Assembly: GCA_018676275.1 (NCBI GenBank)
Contig: JABHFC010000205.1
Coordinates: forward strand, 1-10,820
From: Gammaproteobacteria bacterium
GTDB lineage: Bacteria > Pseudomonadota > Gammaproteobacteria > Eutrophobiales > Eutrophobiaceae
Reading direction: 5' to 3'
DNA length: 10,820 bases
The first letter of the stretch is position 1. The number at the start of each line of letters is the position of its first letter. The notes under the pieces are model-generated. The model was not told the origin of the DNA. It made no database searches and was given only the letters and a program-made list of their open reading frames with translations. The position numbers and the translations under genes were made by a program. Of the stretch, positions 1-6,734 are shown in pieces.

Positions 1-1358
1 AAGTCGACAACCGTTGTGCTGATCTCATCCGTGAAGCCTATGCAATTACCGATAAATTGAGCCGACGCGATCGTCTGAGTGAGATCAGATCAGAAGTAGT
101 TGGCGCAATGCTTGAAGAAAATGAAGACCGTTGGCCTCAGGGAAAAATACAGGCATCTATCGAAAAACTTGAAAGTAGTATTGTTCGCGGTGGTATTGTC
201 GCGGGCGAAAACAGGATCGATGGACGCGTACCGGATGCGATCAGGCAGATAACAATAGAAGTTGGCGTATTACCTCGTGCCCATGGTTCAGCCCTGTTTA
301 CGCGCGGAGAGACACAGGCTGTGGTAGTTGTGGCTCTCGGTACTGAACGAGATTCTCAGATAATTGATGCAATAGAAGGAGAGCATAAAGATCCATTCAT
401 GCTGCATTACAACTTTCCTCCTTATTGTGTTGGTGAAACAGGTCGTGTAGGCACTCCAAAACGCCGCGAAATTGGACACGGTAGATTAGCGAAGCGCAGT
501 ATGATTGCAGTGATGCCAACGCTGGCTGAATTTCCTTACGCCATACGTGTTGTATCCGAAATCACTGAATCGAATGGTTCAAGCTCAATGGCCTCTGTTT
601 GTGGCGCGAGTCTGTCTTTGATGGATGCGGGCGTTGGTATATCAACACCGGTGGCAGGTATTGCTATGGGACTGATTAAGGAAGGCGACAAATTTGTTGT
701 TCTCTCAGACATCATGGGAGATGAAGATCATTTAGGTGATATGGATTTCAAAGTCGCAGGTAGTAGCAATGGTGTAACCGCTTTACAAATGGATATCAAA
801 ATTGATGGTATCACCAAAGAGATTATGGAAGTGGCTCTGGCCCAGGCAAAAGAAGGACGCATACATATTCTTGGAAAGATGAATGAAGTTATCACCGAAC
901 CAAGAACCGAGATGTCTGAACATGCACCACGCATTACTACAATCAAAATCAACCCGGATAAGATCCGTGACGTCATCGGTAAGGGCGGTGCAACTATTCG
1001 TGCGATTACGGAAGAAACCGGTGCGACTATTGATATTGACGATGATGGTACCGTCAAAATATTCTCTGTCGACAAGGCCGCGAGTGAAGATGCACGTAAA
1101 CGTGTTGAACAGATTACAGCCGATATAGAAGTTGGTGTGATCTATGAAGGCCGCGTACAAAAACTGATGGATTTTGGTGCCTTTGTAAATATTCTTCCCG
1201 GCAAAGATGGTCTGGTACATATTTCACAGATTAGTGAAGAGCGGGTTGAAAACGTTAGCGATAAATTGTCCGAAGGTGACATGGTCAAAGTTAAAGTATT
1301 AGAAGTTGACAGACAAGGACGTGTACGTCTTAGTATGAAAGCTGTTAACGAAGAATAA
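1..1358 (+). CDS. pnp: Polynucleotide phosphorylase, 3' part (5' end outside window)
   Basis: This is a 3'-to-5' exoribonuclease that degrades RNA with phosphate and can also add nucleotides; in Gammaproteobacteria it is a trimeric core part of the RNA degradosome. The reading frame is already open at base 3, so the gene begins upstream and 451 residues are visible against about 711 in E. coli. Visible in order: the end of the alpha-helical linker, the second RNase PH domain with FFRGETQ-like LFTRGETQ, the NGSSSMASVCG loop and GDEDHLGDMD, whose first and last-but-one Asp (codons at 720 and 738) match the metal-binding D486 and D492 of E. coli; a KH domain (about 933-1118) with GKGG at 978-989; and an S1 domain (about 1131-1337) with DFGAFV and GLVHISQIS. 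The protein stops a few residues after S1 and lacks the roughly 20-residue tail of the E. coli enzyme. rpsO is the usual upstream neighbour but is not in view. Identification is near certain. Confidence 0.98.
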   Translation, partial: VDNRCADLIREAYAITDKLSRRDRLSEIRSEVVGAMLEENEDRWPQGKIQASIEKLESSIVRGGIVAGENRIDGRVPDAIRQITIEVGVLPRAHGSALFTRGETQAVVVVALGTERDSQIIDAIEGEHKDPFMLHYNFPPYCVGETGRVGTPKRREIGHGRLAKRSMIAVMPTLAEFPYAIRVVSEITESNGSSSMASVCGASLSLMDAGVGISTPVAGIAMGLIKEGDKFVVLSDIMGDEDHLGDMDFKVAGSSNGVTALQMDIKIDGITKEIMEVALAQAKEGRIHILGKMNEVITEPRTEMSEHAPRITTIKINPDKIRDVIGKGGATIRAITEETGATIDIDDDGTVKIFSVDKAASEDARKRVEQITADIEVGVIYEGRVQKLMDFGAFVNILPGKDGLVHISQISEERVENVSDKLSEGDMVKVKVLEVDRQGRVRLSMKAVNEE

Positions 1359-1380
1359 TTCAGTTTCACAAAGTTGAACG

Positions 1381-1406
1381 AAAAGGGGCTTACAGCCCCT
1401 TTTTTT
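1381..1406 (+). terminator. Rho-independent terminator of pnp
   Basis: A 10-bp perfect stem (1381-1390 AAAAGGGGCT with 1394-1403 AGCCCCTTTT) closes on a 3-nt loop (TAC) and runs into a seven-base T tract (1400-1406), starting 22 nt after the pnp stop codon. The A-rich left arm means it could also work weakly in the other direction, but no minus-strand gene faces it. Confidence 0.93.
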
Positions 1407-1411
1407 ATCTA

Positions 1412-1467
1412 CATGGATGTGCTGGTCACTTACTGCTCCTGCGTAAGTGACACTTCCGCCATCCATG
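1412..1467. repeat. Nested inverted repeat (REP/MITE-like intergenic element)
   Basis: An outer pair CATGGATG (1412-1419) / CATCCATG (1460-1467) encloses a perfect 9-bp pair GTCACTTAC (1425-1433) / GTAAGTGAC (1443-1451) with a 9-nt loop. A further palindrome, CCGCCAT-CC-ATGGCGG, sits at 1456-1471 and competes with the outer stem. The element begins a few bases after the T tract of the pnp terminator. Its form, with CATGGATG/CATCCATG ends around a GC-richer palindrome, is like short repeats scattered between genes in many Gammaproteobacteria; that family match is from memory and would need a genome-wide count. The base pairing itself is read directly from the sequence. It has no coding potential that I would defend. 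Confidence 0.7.
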
Positions 1468-1477
1468 GCGGTCGTAT

Positions 1478-1609
1478 GCCGGTAATGCAGGACGTCTACA
1501 TGGACAATGTCCCATTCCCGTATTAACAAAGGAATGTAGGTGGTAGATAACATAGGGATTAAGGTATTGAGCAATTACCGGCGATGTACATGGAAAATCT
1601 CCCATTCCC
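1478..1609. repeat. Two direct 23-bp copies with a 9-bp inverted pair
   Basis: Bases 1497-1519 and 1587-1609 are 23-bp direct copies differing at two positions; both start TACATGGA and end TCCCATTCCC. A third partial copy of the start (TACATGGA) lies at 1410-1417. The inverted pair GCCGGTAAT (1478-1486) / ATTACCGGC (1574-1582) lies just ahead of each copy. In the first copy GGACA-A-TGTCC (1502-1512) is a small palindrome. The two bases that differ in the second copy (1595 and 1599) are exactly the two that would pair with each other there, so that palindrome is broken. With the element at 1412-1467 this fills most of the 361-base gene-free stretch 1359-1719. The remainder (1610-1719) is the upstream region of the next gene, where I see no convincing promoter. 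Function unknown. Confidence 0.65.
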
Positions 1610-1719
1610 CCAATAAAAACGATGTGCATAATATTTTAACCCCTTTTCCTTTTTCCTGCGTTTAAGTCATCAGTGGCAATGTAGCCACCCGGAAACCATT
1701 AATACGCGGGAGAACAGAC

Positions 1720-3522
1720 ATGAAGATATTCAAAAAAAAGGCCATTGCGATTGCAATAACAGTATTTGTAGTCGCATGTGCACAAAATGATGAGCAGGCT
1801 AAACAGAGCGTAAAACCTCTGCATGAGATTGAGGAAACAGTAGTTAAGTCCGAAAAAGATATTGATCAAGATGGCCCAGCTCTGAAGGAAGATATCTTTA
1901 GAGCAGAAAAAAGAATTGCTTTGAACAAACAGTTATCAGCGAAAAGTAAGCTCAACCCTATGGAACGGAAAAGACCGGCAACAGCATCTCGCCGGCAGGA
2001 TATGTTAATGAGCGCACCTGCAAATATTGCGATAGCAGGTGCTGTATCTATGGACAATATTCGCGCTAGCTCTGAACCACTCAATAGGGAAAACTATGCC
2101 CACTTTAATGATAATCCGGTTAAGCTTGTTAGCGAATACCCGGTTTCAACATTCAGTATCGATGTGGATACAGGTTCCTATGCCAACATACGGCGGATGC
2201 TAAATGCCGGTAGTCTGCCGGCAAAGGATGCTGTTCGTACAGAAGAGCTGCTCAATTATTTCTCCTATAAATATCCTGCACACGCGCTTTTATCAGCGCC
2301 ATTTGCTTTGCATAAGGAAATTTCCGCTAGCCCCTGGAACCCCGACACGCATTTACTGCATATTGGTATAAAAGGATATGATATACCGCTTGAACAATTA
2401 CCAGCTTCCAACCTGGTTTTTCTTGTAGATGTATCAGGTTCTATGCAGTCGGCAAACAAGCTTGAACTACTAAAGTCCTCCTTAAAACTACTTACCAGAC
2501 GTTTAAGTCCCGAAGACAGCGTTTCCATTGTTGTCTATGCTGGTGCTTCAGGTGTCGTACTGGAACCGACCTCAGGCAAGGACAAAGCCTTAATAATATC
2601 GGCTCTGGACAGACTGACAGCAGGTGGTTCCACAAATGGTGCAGCAGGAATACGACTGGCTTACGCCATGGCTGAGCAAGCTTTTATAAAAGGTGGGATA
2701 AATCGCGTATTGTTAGCAACCGATGGCGATTTCAATGTTGGTACGACTAATACTGAACAACTTAAAGATCTTATAGAGCAAAAACGCAAAAGTGGTATCG
2801 CCTTGAGTACCTTAGGCTTTGGCACCGGTAATTATAATGATCAATTGATGGAACAGATCGCCGATGTGGGTAATGGTAATTACGCCTATATAGATACCTT
2901 GCATGAGGCACAAAAAGTCCTTGTGGATGAACTGAGCTCGACTATGTTAACTATTGCAAAGGATGTGAAGATTCAGATTGAGTTTAATCCTGCTGTAGTC
3001 ACTGAATATCGCTTGCTGGGATATGAAAACCGTTTACTAAACCGTGAAGATTTCAATAACGATAAAGTGGATGCAGGTGAGATTGGTGCAGGTCACACTG
3101 TGACTGCTATTTATGAAGTTAGTCTGAAAGGCAGCGAAAGTGAACGTATTGATGCCCTGCGTTACCAGTCAGTTCTAAAACAGGACAGCAATGCGAGTGA
3201 AATAGCTTTTCTACGCTTACGCTATAAAGAACCAGAAGCCAAAACAAGCCAGTTACTGGAATGGGTTATAGCTAAAGATGAAATAATCGAGGACATTGAA
3301 AAGACTTCCAATGCATTTCGTTTTGCTGCAGCCGTTGCCTCATTTGCCCAGCAACTGCGCGGTGGTGTTAATACCAAAGAATATACTTATGAGGATATCG
3401 CTGAACTTGCGCAAAATGCCAGAGGAGAAGACCCCTTTGGGTATCGCGTTGAATTCCTTAGTTTAATCAAGTTGACACAATCTATTAGCCAACCTGAGCA
3501 ACATGCTCAATTAACTAAATAA
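1720..3522 (+). CDS. VWA-domain lipoprotein, YfbK-like
   Basis: This is a 600-residue exported protein with a von Willebrand factor A domain, a metal-dependent protein-binding fold; its partner is unknown. A basic start (MKIFKKK), a hydrophobic stretch and VVAC give a lipoprotein signal peptide with Cys20 as the lipidated residue. Residue +2 is Ala, not Asp, which favours outer-membrane sorting by the Lol rule. A linker rich in charged residues (about 21-115) leads to the N-terminal module of the YfbK family (about 117-210, with FSIDVDTGSY at 145-154). The VWA domain starts near 230 and has a complete MIDAS: D237-x-S239-x-S241, T305 in GGSTNG, and D335 in TDGD. The C-terminal part (about 410-595) resembles the DUF3520 region of YfbK-like proteins. 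The start is supported by GGGAG at 1708-1712, 7 nt before the ATG. It sits just upstream of an ECF sigma/anti-sigma pair, suggesting a role in envelope sensing; that is inference. The family call is firm, the role unknown. Confidence 0.9.
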   Translation: MKIFKKKAIAIAITVFVVACAQNDEQAKQSVKPLHEIEETVVKSEKDIDQDGPALKEDIFRAEKRIALNKQLSAKSKLNPMERKRPATASRRQDMLMSAPANIAIAGAVSMDNIRASSEPLNRENYAHFNDNPVKLVSEYPVSTFSIDVDTGSYANIRRMLNAGSLPAKDAVRTEELLNYFSYKYPAHALLSAPFALHKEISASPWNPDTHLLHIGIKGYDIPLEQLPASNLVFLVDVSGSMQSANKLELLKSSLKLLTRRLSPEDSVSIVVYAGASGVVLEPTSGKDKALIISALDRLTAGGSTNGAAGIRLAYAMAEQAFIKGGINRVLLATDGDFNVGTTNTEQLKDLIEQKRKSGIALSTLGFGTGNYNDQLMEQIADVGNGNYAYIDTLHEAQKVLVDELSSTMLTIAKDVKIQIEFNPAVVTEYRLLGYENRLLNREDFNNDKVDAGEIGAGHTVTAIYEVSLKGSESERIDALRYQSVLKQDSNASEIAFLRLRYKEPEAKTSQLLEWVIAKDEIIEDIEKTSNAFRFAAAVASFAQQLRGGVNTKEYTYEDIAELAQNARGEDPFGYRVEFLSLIKLTQSISQPEQHAQLTK

Positions 3523-3533
3523 GTGCCAGCTGG

Positions 3534-3564
3534 TCACGGTGTCCTCTTGTTGAGGACACCGTGA
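3534..3564 (+). terminator. 13-bp perfect hairpin, possible terminator or attenuator
   Basis: TCACGGTGTCCTC (3534-3546) pairs perfectly with GAGGACACCGTGA (3552-3564) across a 5-nt loop (TTGTT), 11 nt after the VWA stop codon. Only a broken T run follows (TTCATTTAGT), so it may be a leaky terminator, an mRNA 3'-end stabiliser or, given its perfect symmetry, a protein-binding site between the VWA and sigma genes. Stem strength and position favour an RNA role. Confidence 0.6.
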
Positions 3565-3591
3565 TTCATTTAGTCTAGATGAAATTCTATT

Positions 3592-3621
3592 TTGACTTGA
3601 GCATAGTGAAGTTCATACACT
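3592..3621 (+). promoter_or_regulatory. Candidate sigma-70-type promoter of the ECF sigma gene
   Basis: TTGACT (3592-3597, five of six matches to TTGACA) and TACACT (3616-3621, four of six to TATAAT) are 18 bp apart. Transcription would begin around 3628, which is the A of the sigma gene's ATG, so the message would be leaderless. This agrees with the absence of a recognisable ribosome binding site before that ATG. The -10 match is modest and the call rests on position as much as on sequence. Confidence 0.35.
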
Positions 3622-3626
3622 TCACT
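3605..3626. promoter_or_regulatory. 8-bp inverted repeat next to the sigma start codon, possible operator
   Basis: AGTGAAGT (3605-3612) and ACTTCACT (3619-3626) are perfect inverted arms around a 6-nt centre (TCATAC). The right arm ends one base before the ATG at 3628, and the repeat covers the -10 box of the candidate promoter. It could be a repressor site, or if transcribed from upstream a hairpin hiding the start codon. No regulator gene adjoins it, so the binding protein cannot be named. Confidence 0.45.
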
Positions 3627-3627
3627 G

Positions 3628-4197
3628 ATGGACAAGGAATTAAGCGACGAAGATTTAATGTTGAGCTATAAAACTGGCGATGCAGCTTCGTTTGAAACGC
3701 TCTACCAGCGATACAAAGGTGGTCTGTATCGTTATTTCCTTCGAAATTGTAAAAATGAGGGTATTGCAGAAGAGTTATATCAGGATGTCTGGATGAACCT
3801 TATCAAGGCAAGTGAACGCTATGAAGTGAAAGCAAAATTCACCACCTGGTTGTATCAAATGGCGCATAATCGACTCATTGATTATTATCGACGCCAGCAG
3901 ACTACCGCAGCTGGGAACCCGGGAGATTCTGAAATGGATGCAGAGGAAACTCTTGCTCGAAATCAGGATCAGCCGGAACAAAAAGCCGAAATACTGGCTA
4001 CTACGGAAACACTATTTGGGCTAATAGAGGAATTACCTGCAGATCAGAAACAGGCTTTTCTGTTACGCGAGGAGGCAGGAATGGGCATTCAGGAGATCGC
4101 GGAAATAACCGGTGTAAAGCCGGAAACAGCCAAAAGTCGATTACGCTATGCTGTTAATAAATTAAGAGAGGGCTTGAGAGAATATGAGCCAGGATAA
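3628..4197 (+). CDS. ECF-type RNA polymerase sigma factor
   Basis: This is a 189-residue alternative sigma factor that would direct RNA polymerase to its own promoter class. It has only regions 2 and 4, as expected for the extracytoplasmic function group. Region 2 covers about residues 19-93, with the core-binding stretch AEELYQDVWMNLIKA and the promoter-melting/-10-reading stretch FTTWLYQMAHNRLIDYYRR. An acidic linker follows (about 94-128), then region 4 (about 130-183), with LPADQKQAFLLRE and the helix-turn-helix IQEIAEITGVKPETAKSRL that reads the -35 element. There is no long C-terminal extension. The ATG at 3628 gives the normal N-terminus for the family; no Shine-Dalgarno sequence precedes it. 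The 3' end overlaps the next gene by 14 nt, so the two are translationally coupled. It is probably held inactive by that neighbour. Confidence 0.93.
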   Translation: MDKELSDEDLMLSYKTGDAASFETLYQRYKGGLYRYFLRNCKNEGIAEELYQDVWMNLIKASERYEVKAKFTTWLYQMAHNRLIDYYRRQQTTAAGNPGDSEMDAEETLARNQDQPEQKAEILATTETLFGLIEELPADQKQAFLLREEAGMGIQEIAEITGVKPETAKSRLRYAVNKLREGLREYEPG

Positions 4198-5197
4198 GCA
4201 AGAGCAGGAATTCGAAGCGTATTTGCAGGGCGACTCGAAGCTTTCGACCAGCTATCAAAAGGCTTCGTCTGAGCAAGCACCAGCACATCTAGATGATGCG
4301 ATTCTGGCAGCCTCACGACGAGCAGTGAAGTCAAAACCGCGCTATGCTTTCAGCCCCTTTGCTTCAGACTGGCATGTTCCTCTTTCTTTGGCTGCAGTGC
4401 TTGTGCTTTCAGTTACGGTGATCATAAGTATTCAATATGATAGCGATGAAAGTTATCTTGGATCGCCAGAGACATATGAGCCACAAACAATGTCAAAGAA
4501 TTCAGAAGGCAGTTTTGACGGTCTTATCGTGGACACAGATTTGCGAGCCAGAAAAGATATCGCGGACGAAAAAGAAGTAATGCGACAGACTGAATTCGAC
4601 TCTGCCTTTGCAAAAGAGCCTGTTCCGGCCGCGGCATCAAGAATCATGAAACGTGAAAATCTGTCAGCAAGGAAGGCAAGAAATGAATTAAGAGAAGAAG
4701 TAATAGTTTCGCCTGAAAAATCAAAACAAAAAACCACAAGCGATATGCCCACGCCTGTTGAGTCAAAAGAGCAATCTTACGCAAGGCCACCGGTAAACAC
4801 CCAATTGCTTGGCGAACAAGAGATGATAATAAAGCCCGACGACATTGAAAGACAGGTAAAATTCAAATCGAAGCAAACGCGCACCGAGCAAACGAAAAAA
4901 AGAAGTGCTTTGCCAATCAGTGAAAAAAATGATGGAGCAAAAGTTTATGCCCCTTCGATATCTTCAGTTGCTGATTCCATGAATAAGGATTTTGCTGTTT
5001 TATCTACAGATATTGATAAGGTTGAGCGAAGTCCGAAAGATTGGTTGGATTTAATAGGACAACTTTGGTTGAACGATAAAAGAGATGAAGCTCTGCGACA
5101 ATTTTACTTATTCTCTAAAAAGTATCCAGATTATGACCAGAAAGAGTTATTGCAAAATCTGGATCCGGCCTTATTAGAAAAGGCGAAAACTAAATAG
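4184..5197 (+). CDS. Probable membrane anti-sigma factor
   Basis: This is a 337-residue single-span membrane protein, probably the inhibitor of the sigma factor it overlaps. The N-terminal 60 residues are predicted cytoplasmic (EFEAYLQGDSKLS, then a PAHLDDAILAASRR segment). One transmembrane helix spans about 64-84 (HVPLSLAAVLVLSVTVIISI). The rest should be periplasmic: a long low-complexity, highly charged linker (about 88-275), then a compact C-terminal helical segment (about 282-325, SPKDWLDLIGQLWLNDKRDEA and YPDYDQKELL) like one I recall at the end of other proteins encoded beside ECF sigma genes in Gammaproteobacteria. There is no cysteine anywhere, so it is not a zinc-binding ZAS-type anti-sigma factor. 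GAGAG at 4176-4180 lies 3 nt before the ATG, inside the sigma gene. The anti-sigma role is inferred from topology and overlap. Confidence 0.75.
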   Translation: MSQDKQEQEFEAYLQGDSKLSTSYQKASSEQAPAHLDDAILAASRRAVKSKPRYAFSPFASDWHVPLSLAAVLVLSVTVIISIQYDSDESYLGSPETYEPQTMSKNSEGSFDGLIVDTDLRARKDIADEKEVMRQTEFDSAFAKEPVPAAASRIMKRENLSARKARNELREEVIVSPEKSKQKTTSDMPTPVESKEQSYARPPVNTQLLGEQEMIIKPDDIERQVKFKSKQTRTEQTKKRSALPISEKNDGAKVYAPSISSVADSMNKDFAVLSTDIDKVERSPKDWLDLIGQLWLNDKRDEALRQFYLFSKKYPDYDQKELLQNLDPALLEKAKTK

Positions 5198-5231
5198 CAA
5201 TGGGAAAACAATATTTTTAACATCGTTTCAA

Positions 5232-5246
5232 GTCAATAAAATTGAC
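5232..5246. promoter_or_regulatory. GTCAAT-N3-ATTGAC palindrome upstream of the MFS gene
   Basis: Perfect 6-bp inverted arms (5232-5237 and 5241-5246) flank AAA, about 150 bp before the MFS start. The right half overlaps TTGACC (5242-5247), a good -35-like hexamer, but no matching -10 lies at 16-18 bp. A second small inverted repeat, ACCCA-GTCA-TGGGT, follows at 5245-5258. This would suit a dimeric regulator, but in AT-rich DNA a repeat of this length can arise by chance. The rest of 5198-5395 shows nothing I recognise. Confidence 0.25.
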
Positions 5247-5395
5247 CCAGTCATGGGTAAATGCACATTTATATCAATAGTAATTAATCATGTTAAGCTG
5301 CAAGCACACTGAAATTCTGAGCTAACATTTTACCAATAATCTACTACAGACGAGTTTGTATTTTGTCGCCAGCATCATTCGAATAATAATTTTTT

Positions 5396-6628
5396 ATGAG
5401 TTGTATCGAACCGCATTCAAACTATTTTCGCTGGGTCATGCTGGTTGGTGTCAGTCTTCTTTATTGTTGTTTTGCCATGGTGCATTACTCGACAGCTGCT
5501 TTAGCATCAACAATGATTGAAGATCTAAACCTTAGCCTGTCACAAATGGGGAATATCATGGGTGCCTGGCCCATGGTTTATATTTTTCTGTCTATACCGG
5601 CTGGCTTATTGCTGGATCGTTTTGGCATTCGGCACATGCTTTTACTTGGTATCGCTGCTGTTGCTCTTTCTGCTTTCATGCGTGCCTCAGCAACTAATTA
5701 TGCCGAAATGTTTATTGCGGTTCTAATATTTGGTCTCGGTGCGCCTTTCATTTCGATAGGTGCCCCCAAACTAATCAGAGAATGGTTTTCCTATGAGCAG
5801 CGGGGTTTGGCGTTGGGAATATGCATATCCATAACTGCACTTGGTCAAATAATGGGTCTGATATTGACTCACGAATTATTGTCAGTTTTCGATGGAAATT
5901 GGCGAAGCACATTAAACGTGTATACAACAGTTTGTGTCATTTCAGCTGCTCTTTGGATATTGATAATTAGTCATCCTTTGTGCAGGTCTAATGCTATAGG
6001 AAAGAGCGATGAGTCAATGAGGGAAATTTGTATGGCGTGCATTCAACTTTTGCGAATGCCCACCATACAAGCTGTGCTTGCACTCGGCGTTGGAATGTTT
6101 TTTTATATGCACGCAACCATAAACTGGCTGCCAAAAATAATTGCGGATACAGGATTGGGATTATCGGAAGCAAATTCTGCTTACTGGGCTTCCTTACCGA
6201 TTATCACCGGAATGATAAGTGCTGCGATTGTGCCCAGGTTCACTAGCAAAAACCGGGAAATAATAATATTAGCGCTTTTGTTCTTTATAGGTTGCACAAG
6301 TTGTCTGTTGCTAAGTAATAGTGCCAGCCTCCTCATATTAATTGCCGCCCTTGTAATGATTGGTATTGTCCGGGGTTCAATTCCGCCCGTTTCCGTATTT
6401 TTATTAATGCATTTGCCCGGAGTAACACAAAAAAATATCGGCGCTGCAACAGGGCTGTTTTTCGCTTTTGGCCAGATTGGTGGCGCGATGGGACCGATTT
6501 CCTTTGGTTATCTGGCAGAAAAATCAACAGGTTTTGAACTGCCCTTATACTTTCTGTCCGGCGTTTGTGTTTTGCTGGCACTGATGAGTTTGAGTATGCG
6601 GCGAGCACAAAAACTCAACGTTGAATAA
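5396..6628 (+). CDS. Major facilitator superfamily transporter
   Basis: This is a 410-residue inner-membrane secondary transporter with twelve predicted helices: about 12-34, 50-70, 79-97, 101-122, 138-160 and 172-192, a hydrophilic middle loop (about 193-220), then 224-245, 263-283, 287-306, 309-330, 345-370 and 381-400. Motif A, typical of the superfamily, lies between helices 2 and 3 (G70-LLLDRFGIRH, with D74, R75, G77 and R79). Helix 11 carries the glycine-rich GQIGGAMGPISFGYLAEK. The overall look is nearest to the anion/cyanate-type or organic-anion branches, but the substrate cannot be read from sequence. The ATG at 5396 follows ATTTTTT with no Shine-Dalgarno sequence, so the true start is less certain; the N-terminus is nevertheless full length for the fold. 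It is separated from its neighbours by about 200 and 106 nt and appears to be its own transcription unit. Confidence 0.9.
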   Translation: MSCIEPHSNYFRWVMLVGVSLLYCCFAMVHYSTAALASTMIEDLNLSLSQMGNIMGAWPMVYIFLSIPAGLLLDRFGIRHMLLLGIAAVALSAFMRASATNYAEMFIAVLIFGLGAPFISIGAPKLIREWFSYEQRGLALGICISITALGQIMGLILTHELLSVFDGNWRSTLNVYTTVCVISAALWILIISHPLCRSNAIGKSDESMREICMACIQLLRMPTIQAVLALGVGMFFYMHATINWLPKIIADTGLGLSEANSAYWASLPIITGMISAAIVPRFTSKNREIIILALLFFIGCTSCLLLSNSASLLILIAALVMIGIVRGSIPPVSVFLLMHLPGVTQKNIGAATGLFFAFGQIGGAMGPISFGYLAEKSTGFELPLYFLSGVCVLLALMSLSMRRAQKLNVE

Positions 6629-6683
6629 TTTTAACTTATTCTCCAGGTCTCCATCTGTATACCAGCACTGGCGCTAGTTTGTT

Positions 6684-6703
6684 TATTTACAATTGTGTAT
6701 ATT
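6684..6703 (+). promoter_or_regulatory. Candidate promoter/operator of the MAPEG-oxidoreductase operon
   Basis: TATATT at 6698-6703 (five of six to the -10 consensus) would start transcription near 6710, leaving a leader of about 25 nt with a strong ribosome binding site. It overlaps an imperfect palindrome, TAT-N2-ACAATTGT-N2-ATA (6684-6701), of the kind bound by small dimeric repressors. No good -35 hexamer is present at the right distance, so an activator may be needed, or this is a chance AT-rich match. Confidence 0.3.
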
Positions 6704-6734
6704 GCCGCAAGGTGAAACAAAGGGGGAGAATAAG

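Noticed and set aside
728..1220. Two overlapping minus-strand open frames (115 and 145 codons) inside pnp
   Set aside because: They are antisense to strongly conserved KH and S1 domain coding sequence and have no family features.
1299..1629. Minus-strand open frames of 67 and 91 codons running from the pnp end into the repeat region
   Set aside because: They cross the pnp terminator and inverted repeats, lack ribosome binding sites and have no recognisable motif; open frames here are a by-product of the repeats.
1673..1697. Short inverted repeat GTGGC-N6-GCCAC and a GGAAACC that resembles an ECF -35 element upstream of the VWA gene
   Set aside because: A 5-bp stem is too short to trust, and a -10 at the usual spacing from GGAAACC would fall just before or on the start codon, so I do not call an ECF promoter. 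No matching GGAA element lies before the sigma gene either.
6693..6734. TTG start giving a 14-residue longer MAPEG protein
   Set aside because: The strong AGGGGGAG ribosome binding site at 6721-6728 lies inside that extension, and the added residues are not membrane-like or family-like.
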